From assembly GCF_947499945.1 (NCBI RefSeq), contig NZ_CANMQD010000001.1, positions 372,001-436,000 on the forward strand: a stretch of 64,000 nt of DNA. Reading direction: 5' to 3'. This document shows positions 8,133 through 17,900 of this stretch, piece by piece (position 1 is the stretch's first letter; every line of letters starts with the position of its first letter). Under the pieces are notes generated by a model. That model saw only the letters and a program-made list of their open reading frames with translations. It did no database searches and was not told the origin of the DNA. The translations under genes were made by a program, and so were the position numbers. The stretch is from an uncultured Sulfitobacter sp. (lineage in GTDB: Bacteria; Pseudomonadota; Alphaproteobacteria; Rhodobacterales; Rhodobacteraceae).

Positions 8133-10295
8133 TTAAATGATCAGATCGTCATCTTCGGCGTCGACTTCCTTGATCGCCTCAACCAGCTTGTCATTGGACA
8201 CTGGCTGAAGAACAGGGATGCCTGCGATATACTCAACGTCATACTGGTCGCCTTTGCCATCATCGGCATTCTCTTCATCAGAGTTCGGGATGAACGTCAG
8301 ATCGTCAACAGCACCAGAACCGACAAGATTGACCTGCATCGTGGAGACGTTATCTGCGTTGATGATCACCTCTTGCTGGCTGTTGTCGCCAGAGGCAGGG
8401 ATATCGATCGTGTTGATCAGACTGCCATCGGCATCGAACAGGTCAATTGTGCCGCCTGTCTCTTCAATGTCGAGCATGTTAATGCTGACCACCTCGGAGG
8501 GCACTTCAAAATCAAGAGTCATGGTGCCGCCGTGGGCGTTATCATCGGCATCCGAGCTGTCGTTATCCTCGGAAATGATGAGTGCATTGCCGCGGTCATC
8601 ATACTCCAGATCGTGATCACCACCCGTCGGGTTGTTGGTGTCAAAGATCATGGCATCATTCTGGCTGTTTTCGTCATCGCCAGCACGCTGTGCGGAAACG
8701 GTAACACCTTCAAACTGACCATCCACAACATCGCCAGAGGCAAGACCTTCAAAGCCAACTGTGATCGCATCGCCTGAAGGTGCGTCTACAACTGCGGCAG
8801 AAGTCTCGGTCACGGTGAGATTGTCAAAGAACACGCGCTCGTCGCCAGCGGAGATATCAGACACGATACGGAACTCAACGTTTCCGTTGATGTCGTCCAG
8901 CGCACCACCGGAATAGGTCAGCGTGCTGCCGCTCTCGGTGATCTCGTTGCCAGTATTGCTGCCCACAAGCGCTGTGCCTGCATGGTTGACGACAAAGTTG
9001 TCGAGAGTCTGCCAAAAGCCATCTTCGGCACGGACCTGAAGCAAGAGTTTGTCGGCATACTGACCGGAGGCTTCGAACTTGCTGGCATCATCTACCCGCG
9101 CGTCAAAGCTCAGCTCGACATCGCCGTCTGCCTGAACTGCTGCGGTTTTAAGAATACCGTCATTGTGGCCATCTGTGACCAACTCGTCACCGCGAACATC
9201 CCAACCGCCGTCACGGGCGATTGCCGCGCTGTCATCTGGATCGTGGATGTCATCAAAATCTTCGGACAGCAAAACAGTTTCCACCGCCTGCACTTCGCCG
9301 TCCACTTCTTCGGACGCTGTGACAGAGATGTTGTCGAGCTTGATCCACTCGTCTGATGCCGTCACATCGGAGTCAAAGCGGAACTGAACAGTGTCTTCTG
9401 CGGTATCGAGGACACCACCTTCATAGAAGAGATTGCCTGCGGAGTTGCCAAAGGTCTGGCCTGTCTCGGAACCAACCATAGCCGTGCCAGCATCATTGAC
9501 CTGAAATTCGTCCAGCAGGACCCAAGGACCGCCATCGATGCTCACTTCAACGCGCAGGCTGTCTGCCATGCTCCCAGAATTCTCGAACAGGTGTGTGTTG
9601 TGCACGTTTGCATCAAAGCTCAGCGTCGCGGGACCATCGGTGCTCACAGTTTTCAGCTCCACGACACCTTCATTGTGGCTGTTGGTAACCAGTTTGTCCC
9701 ATGACACATTCCAGTCGGTGTGACCGTCGATGATGTCGGACTCGCTTGGGCTGTTGATATCGTTGAAGTTGTCGAACAAAACTTCCTTGGAAACCAGAAC
9801 CGGGTCAGCGTTTGGCGCGTCGCCCGTTGTCAAAACCTGACCGCTCACGCCATCGTCGCTGTCTACAACAGCGGTAAAGCTGCTTACGTCCAGATCGGAA
9901 ATACTCAGCGGCTGGCCGTTGGCGGAGAACAAGGTGAAGTTTGCGTTGGCAACCTGACCGTCTGTTGTGTTGTCGGTTGTGCCGAACTGGATACCGATGT
10001 CGTAACCGTCGGCAACCTGCGCACCATTCTGCAATGTATCAATCGCGTTGGCAGCGGCCTGAATACCTGTGACAGGCGAAAAGATGCTGCCGTCGTTGGC
10101 TTCTGGTGAGAAGTTAATGTTGTCGATCGTGCTGTCGTCGGACAAATTGAAGAACAGACCATCAAGGTCGGCAGGGGACACTTGGTCGGCATTTACAACC
10201 TGAATAAACAGTGTGCCAGAATCTGTCTCGGAGATGCGGACAGTCACGATAGGGTCGCACCCCAGCGTCGCGGTAACAGTGTTTTGTGAGCTCAT
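8133..10295 (-). CDS. large acidic repeat protein, probably extracellular
   Basis: The 720-residue product is very rich in Asp, Glu, Asn, Thr and Ser with few Lys or Arg and almost no Cys, as in secreted or surface beta-sandwich proteins. It has no N-terminal signal peptide. An N-terminal domain (1-165) is followed by two related repeats: about 170-328 (FDNFNDI...DWNVSWDKLVTNSHNEG...LDNISVT) and 343-500 (SEDFDDI...GWDVRGDELVTDGHNDG...FDNLTVT). A different domain follows (515-670, VGFEGLASGDVVDGQFEGVTVSA), then an acidic tail ending DAEDDDLII. Lack of a signal peptide with an acidic C-terminus would fit type I secretion, but no exporter genes adjoin and no GGxGxD repeats are seen. Adhesin or matrix protein is an inference. 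Confidence 0.75.
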   Translation of the reverse strand: MSSQNTVTATLGCDPIVTVRISETDSGTLFIQVVNADQVSPADLDGLFFNLSDDSTIDNINFSPEANDGSIFSPVTGIQAAANAIDTLQNGAQVADGYDIGIQFGTTDNTTDGQVANANFTLFSANGQPLSISDLDVSSFTAVVDSDDGVSGQVLTTGDAPNADPVLVSKEVLFDNFNDINSPSESDIIDGHTDWNVSWDKLVTNSHNEGVVELKTVSTDGPATLSFDANVHNTHLFENSGSMADSLRVEVSIDGGPWVLLDEFQVNDAGTAMVGSETGQTFGNSAGNLFYEGGVLDTAEDTVQFRFDSDVTASDEWIKLDNISVTASEEVDGEVQAVETVLLSEDFDDIHDPDDSAAIARDGGWDVRGDELVTDGHNDGILKTAAVQADGDVELSFDARVDDASKFEASGQYADKLLLQVRAEDGFWQTLDNFVVNHAGTALVGSNTGNEITESGSTLTYSGGALDDINGNVEFRIVSDISAGDERVFFDNLTVTETSAAVVDAPSGDAITVGFEGLASGDVVDGQFEGVTVSAQRAGDDENSQNDAMIFDTNNPTGGDHDLEYDDRGNALIISEDNDSSDADDNAHGGTMTLDFEVPSEVVSINMLDIEETGGTIDLFDADGSLINTIDIPASGDNSQQEVIINADNVSTMQVNLVGSGAVDDLTFIPNSDEENADDGKGDQYDVEYIAGIPVLQPVSNDKLVEAIKEVDAEDDDLII

Positions 10296-10679
10296 GGCAG
10301 TGATTTCCCAGTCGTAATGAACGTTACGGCCAAGCCTTAATCATGTCTTTAGGATCGCCGAGAGGGGAAAACACTATCATGGCACTCATGCGACACAATC
10401 GCCTTGGTTTCGCCCGATTGATCGCTTTTTAGCGGCTAGAGTGTTTCGCTTTGAGCAACAATCGCTTGAAAACAAACATTTTGTTTTTTTGGAAATTGAA
10501 CACTGCCCGATTGGTAGCGAATCGCCAAACGTCCCGATCTTTGTTGCTTTTGGAACTTCCGCTGTCCTCATTTGAACTACCGTTGGCGCAGAAAACGTCT
10601 CTTCCAAAACGCTACCTGCACCCTATAATGCAGGAAAAAAAGCGCATCTTGCCGCACGTAAGAGCAAAAAGGACAGAGC
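10296..10679. other. intergenic region between divergent genes
   Basis: This 384-base gap separates the acidic repeat protein from the glycosyltransferase-like gene. It must hold promoters for both. A TATAAT-like -10 lies at 10624-10629, enclosed by the short inverted repeat CCTGCA/TGCAGG (10615-10634). The -35 region is weak. No coding region is evident. Confidence 0.5.
10624..10629 (+). promoter_or_regulatory. candidate -10 element of the glycosyltransferase operon
   Basis: TATAAT lies about 50 bases before the ATG at 10680, inside the loop of a CCTGCA/TGCAGG inverted repeat that could be a regulator site. No good -35 hexamer is seen 17 bases upstream. Confidence 0.35.
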
Positions 10680-11684
10680 ATGGCACCCAAATCCACAGCG
10701 GCAAAACCCTACAACGTTGTTGTTGTGGGCCAGAATGGAAGGCTGTCATACGAGGCCGTGATTTTTGTCGCTTCGCTCCGCACCATGAGCCCTGATTTCA
10801 AAGGCCGCGTATTGGTTGCGGAGCCCCAAGTAGGTCCGTTGTGGGAAAAAGACCCCACCATCCGAAACCAGCAAGTCCGCGACGCTCTGACGGAGATGGG
10901 CGCAGAGATCATTCCCTTCGAGAACAAGCACTTTGGTGAGAAATATCCTTTCGGTAATAAAATCGAAATGCTGAGCGCTCTGCCTAAGGGCGAACCTTTT
11001 GTCTTCTTCGACACCGACACATTGATTACTGGCGATCTGAACGCAGTTCCCTTTGACTTTGACCGCCCCAGCGCCTCGCTCCGCCGCGAAGGGACATGGC
11101 CCCATCCCCAACTTTACGGTCCCGGCTATACGGGTTTGTGGAAATCGCTTTATGATAAATTCGGATTGGATTTTGAGTCCTCTCTGGATTTGAGCCAACC
11201 TGACGAATACTGGCGCCGCTACCTCTATTTCAATGCTGGTTTTTTCTTTTACAAATGCCCCCACGAGTTTGGCGCAAAATTCCTCGAATACGCCCTCGCC
11301 ATTCGCGACACACCGCCTGTCGAGCTTTGTGCGCAAGTGTTTGACCCTTGGCTGGATCAGATCGCCCTGCCCCTCGTCATTCACGCCCTTGGCGGTGGAC
11401 GCGACACCCTGCCCGATGGGCTGCTTGATGGCGCTGTAACTTGCCATTACCGCCTTCTGCCCCTGCTCTATGCCCGCGAAAGCGATCACGCGGTCGCTGT
11501 GCTGGAGCATGTGACAGCCCCCAATAAAGTCAAAAAGGTGCTCAAGAATTACGATCCTATCAAGCGCATGATTTATCAGGGCCGCGGCGTCAAAGCGCGC
11601 GCACTCTTTGATCAGAAAAATATGCCCCGCAAGGAGCAAGCGATCCGCAACCGTCTCAAATCAAACGGTTACTGGATGCGGTAA
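10680..11684 (+). CDS. GT-A-type glycosyltransferase-like protein
   Basis: The 334-residue soluble protein has the layout of a nucleotide-sugar transferase. The N-terminus is NVVVVGQNGRLSYEAVIFVASLRTM, with an acidic DxD motif (VFFDTDTLITGDL, about residues 109-121) that would bind metal and sugar nucleotide, then YLYFNAGFFFYKC and FDPWLDQIALPLVI, typical of acceptor-side helices in GT8-like enzymes. AAAGGAC precedes the ATG by six bases. Only two bases separate it from the next gene, so the two are surely cotranscribed and probably act together. The sugar and acceptor are unknown; a cell-surface glycan is the likely target. Confidence 0.7.
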   Translation: MAPKSTAAKPYNVVVVGQNGRLSYEAVIFVASLRTMSPDFKGRVLVAEPQVGPLWEKDPTIRNQQVRDALTEMGAEIIPFENKHFGEKYPFGNKIEMLSALPKGEPFVFFDTDTLITGDLNAVPFDFDRPSASLRREGTWPHPQLYGPGYTGLWKSLYDKFGLDFESSLDLSQPDEYWRRYLYFNAGFFFYKCPHEFGAKFLEYALAIRDTPPVELCAQVFDPWLDQIALPLVIHALGGGRDTLPDGLLDGAVTCHYRLLPLLYARESDHAVAVLEHVTAPNKVKKVLKNYDPIKRMIYQGRGVKARALFDQKNMPRKEQAIRNRLKSNGYWMR

Positions 11685-11686
11685 CG

Positions 11687-12697
11687 ATGACGCAGGAGGC
11701 AAAACGGCTCGGCTGGGTAGTCTGCGCCAACATCTCCGATCATCTGCGCAGCGGCCGTGAAAAAGGCCGCTTTTATCAAGGCACCCGTAAGTTCTCTGCC
11801 GGTACAAAAGTCTATCTGGGGGTGCCCTTCTGGGGCATGGGCGGCATTAACCTGCGGGTGGCGGGCCTGCACCGTATGTCGCGCAGTTGGACCACAAGCA
11901 TCATCTCAAGCAGCGTTCTGGTCAACATCCGTCCCTATGGCATCTATTCTCCCCGGAAATGGGAAACCATTACTGACAATTACGCCACTCCCTTTGATGC
12001 AAAGGAAGATGCCCTCCATTTCATGGAGTATATTATCGACGCCTCCTACCGCGAGCGGCCGGAAAAGATACAACCTGTCACAGTCGAGAGGCCTTGGGGC
12101 TATTTCCAGACGGCACCCTACCGTCCTGCTCCATCTGCCCCGTCGAGGGGTGACATTGGCCTCATTACCCGCTCCGCTCAATACGCAAATAAAGTCCATA
12201 TGGGCCACACACTGTGGCTTGGCACACACCATTCCTACATCAGCTACCTCAAGCAAACTACTGATATCGTGAAGAAAATAGATCCAGATCCAAGCGTTTT
12301 TTCAGCCGCTTGGTTACACGGAACGCTTACACGAACGGGGACTGGGTACAGGGAATTGGAAACACGTTTCGGCATGCGGGCTGCGGGACTTGTGCGCGAA
12401 CTGACCTACCCCGAACAGTCCGATGGCAAGCCGCCGATGCAGGCTCAATTTAACTGCGCAAGTCTGAAGACTAATGCCGCTAGCCTGATTGATGCGGCAA
12501 CACTCATCGTGACAACGCGCGAAATGCGCACCGACCCGCCAAATTGGCCGCGCGAGGGCACGCAGGCTTATCTAAACAACGCCACAAAAATCATCAAAAA
12601 GCTCGGCGTGGGAAGTACGCTGCGCCTGATGTTCGAAGAAGAGAAATTGGCGACGGGGCGTTTCTGGAAAACACTCCCGCCGCCACTCCCCGATTAA
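11687..12697 (+). CDS. protein with a degenerate SpoT/MESH1-type HD domain
   Basis: The first 150 residues (HLRSGREKGRFYQGTRKFSAGTKVYLGVPFWG...) form a domain I do not recognise. Residues about 160-335 follow the (p)ppGpp-hydrolase HD fold closely: AQYANKVHMGHTLWLGTHHSYISYLKQTTDIV, then FSAAWLHGTLTRTGTGYRELETRFGMRAAGLVRELT, then PPNWPREGTQAYLNNATKIIKKLG, which matches the end of MESH1-like proteins. The metal ligands are mostly gone: NHP is replaced by SYL, HD by HG, and the LAD aspartate by Thr (IVTTREMR). It is therefore probably not a hydrolase and may sense or bind a nucleotide. It shares an operon with the glycosyltransferase-like gene. Confidence 0.65.
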   Translation: MTQEAKRLGWVVCANISDHLRSGREKGRFYQGTRKFSAGTKVYLGVPFWGMGGINLRVAGLHRMSRSWTTSIISSSVLVNIRPYGIYSPRKWETITDNYATPFDAKEDALHFMEYIIDASYRERPEKIQPVTVERPWGYFQTAPYRPAPSAPSRGDIGLITRSAQYANKVHMGHTLWLGTHHSYISYLKQTTDIVKKIDPDPSVFSAAWLHGTLTRTGTGYRELETRFGMRAAGLVRELTYPEQSDGKPPMQAQFNCASLKTNAASLIDAATLIVTTREMRTDPPNWPREGTQAYLNNATKIIKKLGVGSTLRLMFEEEKLATGRFWKTLPPPLPD

Positions 12698-12700
12698 GGC

Positions 12701-13312
12701 TTAGGCCTCAGCCGCTACAGGCTTCTCAAGCAGCGTATAGGTCGCGATAACCGCATCCTGCACTTGTGCGCGTACCACACGGCCCTGCTCGTTACGCTTG
12801 CCGCGTGCGCCAACTGATTTCTTAATCACACGGCCGATTTGCTGGTTCAAGGAAACACGCGCACGGCTGGATTTGCCATCTTCGTCCATTTCCCCAAGTG
12901 CGGTTTCATATTGTGCTTTGAAGTTCGCATCTTTTTGCGCTTCTTTTACGACGGTTAAGATAAAATTCTCGTCGAACTTCCCTGCTTCATCGAGCTTTTT
13001 AGCCAATGCAACCGTGTGGTCAATCACGTGACGCTTCGCGGCAAGGCGCAGTGCCAGCGCGTCGTCCTTGGGTGCGGTGGCAATTACGTGGGTCTCGACC
13101 AGCTTTTGCATGTAGTGGGTCATATTCATGCCAGCGGCTTTTGCCTGTGCATCCATAAACTTGCGAACAGGCAATTCGAGCATGAACGTCACTGTAGAAG
13201 CCTTTTCAAGCTTCTCGAGGCGACGTGCACGGCCTCCTACTTTCTTATCGACCTTTGCCACTTTTGGGGCTTTGGCGGATTTTGTCTTTGTGATTTTTTC
13301 AATCTTTGTCAT
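12701..13312 (-). CDS. basic ribbon-helix-helix-like protein, probable autoregulator
   Basis: The 203-residue product has a Lys-rich N-terminus (KITKTKSAKAPKVAKVDKK) followed by TVTFMLELPVRKFMDAQAKAAGMNMTHYMQKLVETHV. That stretch reads as a strand and two helices like a ribbon-helix-helix DNA-binding domain (about 40-77). The rest is helical with a second basic stretch (RVIKKSVGARGKRN). AGGAGAC precedes the ATG. Two near-identical palindromic sites lie just upstream, where an autorepressor would bind. The gene converges on the HD-protein gene, with three bases between the ends. The family is not recognised and DNA binding is an inference. Confidence 0.6.
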   Translation of the reverse strand: MTKIEKITKTKSAKAPKVAKVDKKVGGRARRLEKLEKASTVTFMLELPVRKFMDAQAKAAGMNMTHYMQKLVETHVIATAPKDDALALRLAAKRHVIDHTVALAKKLDEAGKFDENFILTVVKEAQKDANFKAQYETALGEMDEDGKSSRARVSLNQQIGRVIKKSVGARGKRNEQGRVVRAQVQDAVIATYTLLEKPVAAEA

Positions 13313-13332
13313 TTTTGTCTCCTACCTCAAAA

Positions 13333-13387
13333 CATACTTGTAGTGTATGCGATGCAAGCCTACCCGTCAACATACTTGTTGTGTATG
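13333..13387. promoter_or_regulatory. tandem operator-like palindromes
   Basis: CATACTTGTAGTGTATG (13333-13349) recurs as CATACTTGTTGTGTATG (13371-13387) with one mismatch, 38 bases apart. Each has CATAC...GTATG arms around a 7-base centre. They sit 21-75 bases before the start of the ribbon-helix-helix-like gene, where the promoter must be. This is a typical arrangement for an autoregulated repressor. Confidence 0.65.
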
Positions 13388-13551
13388 AATCGCGAGTGTG
13401 ACCAAAACACAATTCCCCCCGAGTGCGATTTTTGGAACACCCATTCCAGCTAGCACCCCTAACTCGCGCAGATGTTCCTGACACGTGGCATGCCCTTGTC
13501 GCCTCTCCTGCAATCACGTAATCGTGCGCCTGAATTCAATGGGAGAAACGA

Positions 13552-14832
13552 ATGTCACACGGCTTTGATACACTACAAATTCACGCAGGCGCACGCCCTG
13601 ATCCGGCCACTGGCGCACGTCAGACGCCGATCTACCAGACAACAGGTTATGTGTTCCGCGATGCTGACCACGCCGCCGCACTCTTCAACCTGCAAGAAGT
13701 GGGCTTCATCTACTCCCGCCTGACCAACCCGACGGTTGCCGTGCTACAAGAGCGTATTGCGACCCTCGAAGGTGGTGTTGGCGCTGTGTGTTGTTCCTCT
13801 GGTCATGCAGCCCAGATCATGGCGCTGTTCCCGCTGATGTCACCCGGCAAAAACGTTGTTGCATCCACACGCCTTTATGGCGGCACAGTCACGCAATTTT
13901 CCCACACAATCAAACGCTTCGGCTGGGAAGTTAAATTTGTAGACTTCGATGATCTCGACGCTGTGAAAGCTGCGATTGACGACAACACCCGCGCGGTATT
14001 CGGCGAAGCCATCGCCAACCCGGGCGGCTATATTATGGACGTCCGTGCCATTGCCGACATCGCGGATGCAGCACAGCTCCCGCTCATCATCGACAACACG
14101 ACCGCCACGCCGTACCTGTGCCGCCCGATCGAGCATGGTGCGACACTGGTCGTGCACTCCACCACCAAATACCTCACAGGCAACGGGACTGTTACAGGCG
14201 GCTGCATCGTGGACAGCGGCAATTTTGACTGGTCCGCCACCGATAAATTCCCATCGCTCAGTGCGCCTGAGCCTGCCTATCACGGCCTCAAATTCCACGA
14301 GACATTCGGCAATCTGGCTTTCACCTTCTTCGGCATCGCCGTCGGGCTGCGCGATCTGGGCATGACCATGAACCCCCAAGCGGCGCATTACACGCTGATG
14401 GGCACCGAGACGCTGAGCCTGCGGATGGACCGTCATGTCTCCAACGCAGAAAAGATCGCCGCTTGGCTCGAAGCGGATGACCGCATCGACTACGTCACCT
14501 ATGCAGGCCTCGAATCATCCCCTTACTACGAGCGCAGCAAAACCGTCTGCCCCAAGGGCGCTGGTGGCCTCTTCACCTTTGCAGTCAAAGGCGGATACGA
14601 CGCCTGCGTCAAGCTGGTGAACGCATTGGAAGTCTTTAGCCACGTGGCAAACCTCGGCGACACGCGCTCTCTCATCATCCATTCCGCCTCAACCACCCAC
14701 CGTCAGTTGACGCCTGAGCAGCAGGATGCCGCAGGCGCCGGAGCCAGTGTAGTACGCGTTTCCATCGGTACCGAGGACGCAAATGACCTGATCGCCGATC
14801 TGGATCAGGCGCTGACACAGGCCACAGCGTAA
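13552..14832 (+). CDS. metY: O-acetylhomoserine sulfhydrylase
   Basis: This PLP enzyme (426 residues, usual length for MetY) makes homocysteine from O-acetylhomoserine and sulfide, or methionine from methanethiol, in the cytoplasm. It shows the Cys/Met-metabolism family marks: the N-terminal TLQIHAGARPDPATGARQTPIYQTTGYVFRDADHAA, the PLP-phosphate region SSGHAAQIMALFPL, the aspartate in LPLIIDNTTATPYLCRPIEHGA and the Schiff-base lysine in VVHSTTKYLTGNGTVTGG. GGGAGAAACGA precedes the ATG. It is monocistronic, followed by a hairpin. I looked for a SAM-type riboswitch upstream and did not find a convincing one. Confidence 0.93.
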   Translation: MSHGFDTLQIHAGARPDPATGARQTPIYQTTGYVFRDADHAAALFNLQEVGFIYSRLTNPTVAVLQERIATLEGGVGAVCCSSGHAAQIMALFPLMSPGKNVVASTRLYGGTVTQFSHTIKRFGWEVKFVDFDDLDAVKAAIDDNTRAVFGEAIANPGGYIMDVRAIADIADAAQLPLIIDNTTATPYLCRPIEHGATLVVHSTTKYLTGNGTVTGGCIVDSGNFDWSATDKFPSLSAPEPAYHGLKFHETFGNLAFTFFGIAVGLRDLGMTMNPQAAHYTLMGTETLSLRMDRHVSNAEKIAAWLEADDRIDYVTYAGLESSPYYERSKTVCPKGAGGLFTFAVKGGYDACVKLVNALEVFSHVANLGDTRSLIIHSASTTHRQLTPEQQDAAGAGASVVRVSIGTEDANDLIADLDQALTQATA

Positions 14833-14842
14833 CCAAACAGCA

Positions 14843-14870
14843 CCCGTGCGCGATCCCTTTCGCGCACGGG
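14843..14870. terminator. strong hairpin after metY
   Basis: CCCGTGCGCG (14843-14852) pairs perfectly with CGCGCACGGG (14861-14870) around an 8-base loop. No U-tract follows, so it may be a terminator of reduced efficiency or an mRNA 3'-end stabiliser. Confidence 0.55.
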
Positions 14871-14985
14871 CCATCCGCGATGCTTCGCCGAAAACCGTGC
14901 GCGGACCTTTTCTTGGGACCCACACTGCGTTAATCTGTAGTGATACGAAGTTGTTGGTTAACCAAGCCCATGTTAAAGGCCGCCC

Positions 14986-17900
14986 ATGAAGCCTAATTTT
15001 GCACTCTCATTGTCTTTCGAAGGCATCAAACTGTTGCACCGCGCAGCAGGCGGTTGGCGTGAGGTCGGCGAAGTGCCGGTCACCGCCGCTGATCTTGGCG
15101 GGGAGTTGGCCATGCTGCGCAAGACCGCGGCCAGCCTTGAACCTGCGGGTGTGCGTACAAAGCTGCTTATTCCCGCAAGCCAGATTAAGTATCTCACGAT
15201 TGATACTCCCGGCTTGTCCGAGGCAGCACGCCGCAAGGAAGCTGAAACAGCGCTGCACGATGCGACCCCCTATGAGGTGTCCGAGCTTGCCTACGACATC
15301 AGCGTAGAAGGCCCCAAAACACACGTAGCCGCCGTCGCGCGCGAGACTTTGGCTGAGGCAGAAGCCTTCGCAACCGAGCACCGCTTTCATCCCGTCAGTT
15401 TTGTCGCTGTGCCGGATGAGGCGCCCTATTTGGGCGAGCCGTTCTTTGGAATGACATCAGAGGCAGCAAAGCTGCTTGAAGCCGGTGAAACGGTAGAGCC
15501 TGATGGCATCGCTGTGGTCGTGGTTGGCGCAATTACGCCCGAGTTTGTACCGCCGCGCACAAAGCCCGAGTCCGAGCCCGAAAGTACACCAGCGCCCGCA
15601 CCTGATCCCGTGCATGAGCCAAAGTCCGGAACTGAAACTGAGGCGAAAACCGAACAGCCAACAACCAAAGAAGAACCCGGCCTTGAAGAAGCAAAGGCGG
15701 AGCTTGCCCCCGTTGAAACAGCGCCCACACCAAAGGCTGCGCCAACGCCCGTACCAGAAAATGATCCGGCCCCGTCTAACGCAGCAAAGCCTATTGTAGG
15801 GCCGCCAGCGGACAAGACCGAAGAAGCAAAGCAAGCGGAAGCCCCTATAGACACGCAAGCTGTCCCAGAAAAGCCTGCGGCGGCCAAACCAGCGCAGAGC
15901 GGTGCGACACCCGACTCTGTCCCATCCGCACCGCTACCTACCGAAGAAAAGCCCGAAGCCAGCACTCCGCCGTCCCAACCAGAGCTGGAATTTGCACCTG
16001 CACCGGCGCCAAAAGCCCTGCCTGCGGCTGAGAAACCATCCGCTAAGGAACCTTCAGCACAGCCAGTAAAGCCAGCGCCAGAAGTTGAACAACCTGCTGT
16101 TGAAGCGCCTGAAGTAGTACCGCCTGTTTCATCAAAGGCACCAACGCCTGTTGCTGCTCCTGCTGCACCTCTAGAGAAAGCTGAAAATGCGCCAGACGCC
16201 GCGCGTGCGGCTTTACTTGCTGCTGCTGCCGCTTCTGGTCCGACGCAGCAGGCTTCTCGATCATCAGACGCGGCATCACGCCCGCTCACAGCAAATGCCC
16301 CCATTGCTGCCGCTCCCCCACCCGATACTGCGGCCACAACTGGGTTTGCCAGCCGCCGCAATGCCCCACCGTCGAACCCCGCTGCCAAACCCGTCGGCGG
16401 CGCCCAACGCATTGCAGTGCGCACGCCAACACCAGACAGCAGCTCACTGACAAAACCAGCCGCCGTCGTGGCATCAACGGCTGCTGCCGCTGCGCCTGTT
16501 GCTGCGGCAGCTCGTTCAATCGGGGGATTTCTGAGCCGCCGTAAACCACGCACAGGGCCCGCCGCACCACTGCCCGCACCCACAAGCGCTGCACCCGCTG
16601 TTGGCACCGAAGCAGAGCGGATGACTGTATTTGGGGCCCGCAACGGCCAAGTCGGCGGCAAGCCGCGCTTTCTCGGCCTGATTATGACAGTGATTTTGCT
16701 CGTCTTTCTAGCTGGTGTAGCCGCGTGGGCCGCAGTTTTTCTTGACGATGGCATCGCAAGCCTGATCAAAAAGGATAAGACCCGCGCGACTGCCTCTGCG
16801 CCTGAAAACCAGATAAACCCCGAGGTTATTCGGACCCCCGACGGCATTGATCCCGCCCAAACCGACACCACCGCAGATGTGCAGATTGCAGCGCTCGATC
16901 CTGTACTCTCGGCTGAAGAGACTGCTGTGGTTGATGCCGCGCAAAACCCTCGCCCAGATCCGCAGGTCCCTGTAATCACCGAGGCAGAGGCCGCAGCACG
17001 CTATGCTGTGACCGGCATTTGGCCCCTTGCACCTACGACACCGCTGTCTGACCCTGACACCGTCGACGCGCCCGTTTACCGCAGTGGTATCGACCCTGTC
17101 AGTGGTGCCGCCGATGCCTTCGCCCTCCCAGCACCGCAAGAGATCGATACAGGCGTGCAATTGGCCGCTGCCATTTCGCCACCGCCCTTCGGTCAGCGCA
17201 CTGCAAAGGATGCAGCAGGCCTCATCATTCCCACCCCCACCGGCGTCGTCACGCCCGAAGGTTACACGCTCTTCTCGGCCAGCCCTCCACTGAAACCACC
17301 CGCCACTCTGGCCCGTTTCGCAGCCCAGCCCACTGTCACTGCACCCCAAGCGACTTCGGCACTTGCCGCGCTGCGCCCACAGAACCGCCCTCTCGGCCTG
17401 TCCGAACGTTCGGAGCGTGCGCAGCTTGGTGGTGTAAGCCGAGGTGAGTTGGCCGCCTTCCGCCCCGCACTTCGCCCTCGCTCCATTCAAGAACGTGCAA
17501 AGGAAGCTGACGAAGACGCCCTAAAAGCGGCCGAACAAGATGAAGCCCGCGCAAAAGCCGCTGCTGAATCAGCCGCTGCGGCCGCGGCTGCCGCACTTTT
17601 GGTCCCAACAACTCCAACAGCACCCGCTGCGGCTCCGACACCTGCACCGATCGTTGCCACACGCTTTGCCACAGCGCAGTCCAAGCGGCCCGATACCCGC
17701 CCGCGCAATTTCTCCCGCATTGTGAAACGCGCCCAACGCGCAGCGCCCAAGCAAGAAACGCGTGTTGCCGCAGCAGCATCCGTAGCGCCGCGTACTGTCA
17801 AGCCCAGCTTGCCCTCAAAGGCCTCCGTTGCGCGTAGTGCGACAGTTAAAAATGCTATCAACCTGCGCAAGGTCAATCTGATCGGAATCTACGGCAAACC

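Noticed and set aside
13400-13551. SAM-type riboswitch before metY
   Set aside because: TTCCTG and a short stem are present, but the conserved cores of SAM-II and SAM/SAH riboswitches could not be matched.
15426-16979. 517-residue antisense ORF over the PilM/PilP-like gene
   Set aside because: It is a Gly/Ala/Ser-rich shadow of the GC-rich Pro/Ala linker on the other strand; the forward gene has domains, a membrane helix and a recognisable C-terminus.
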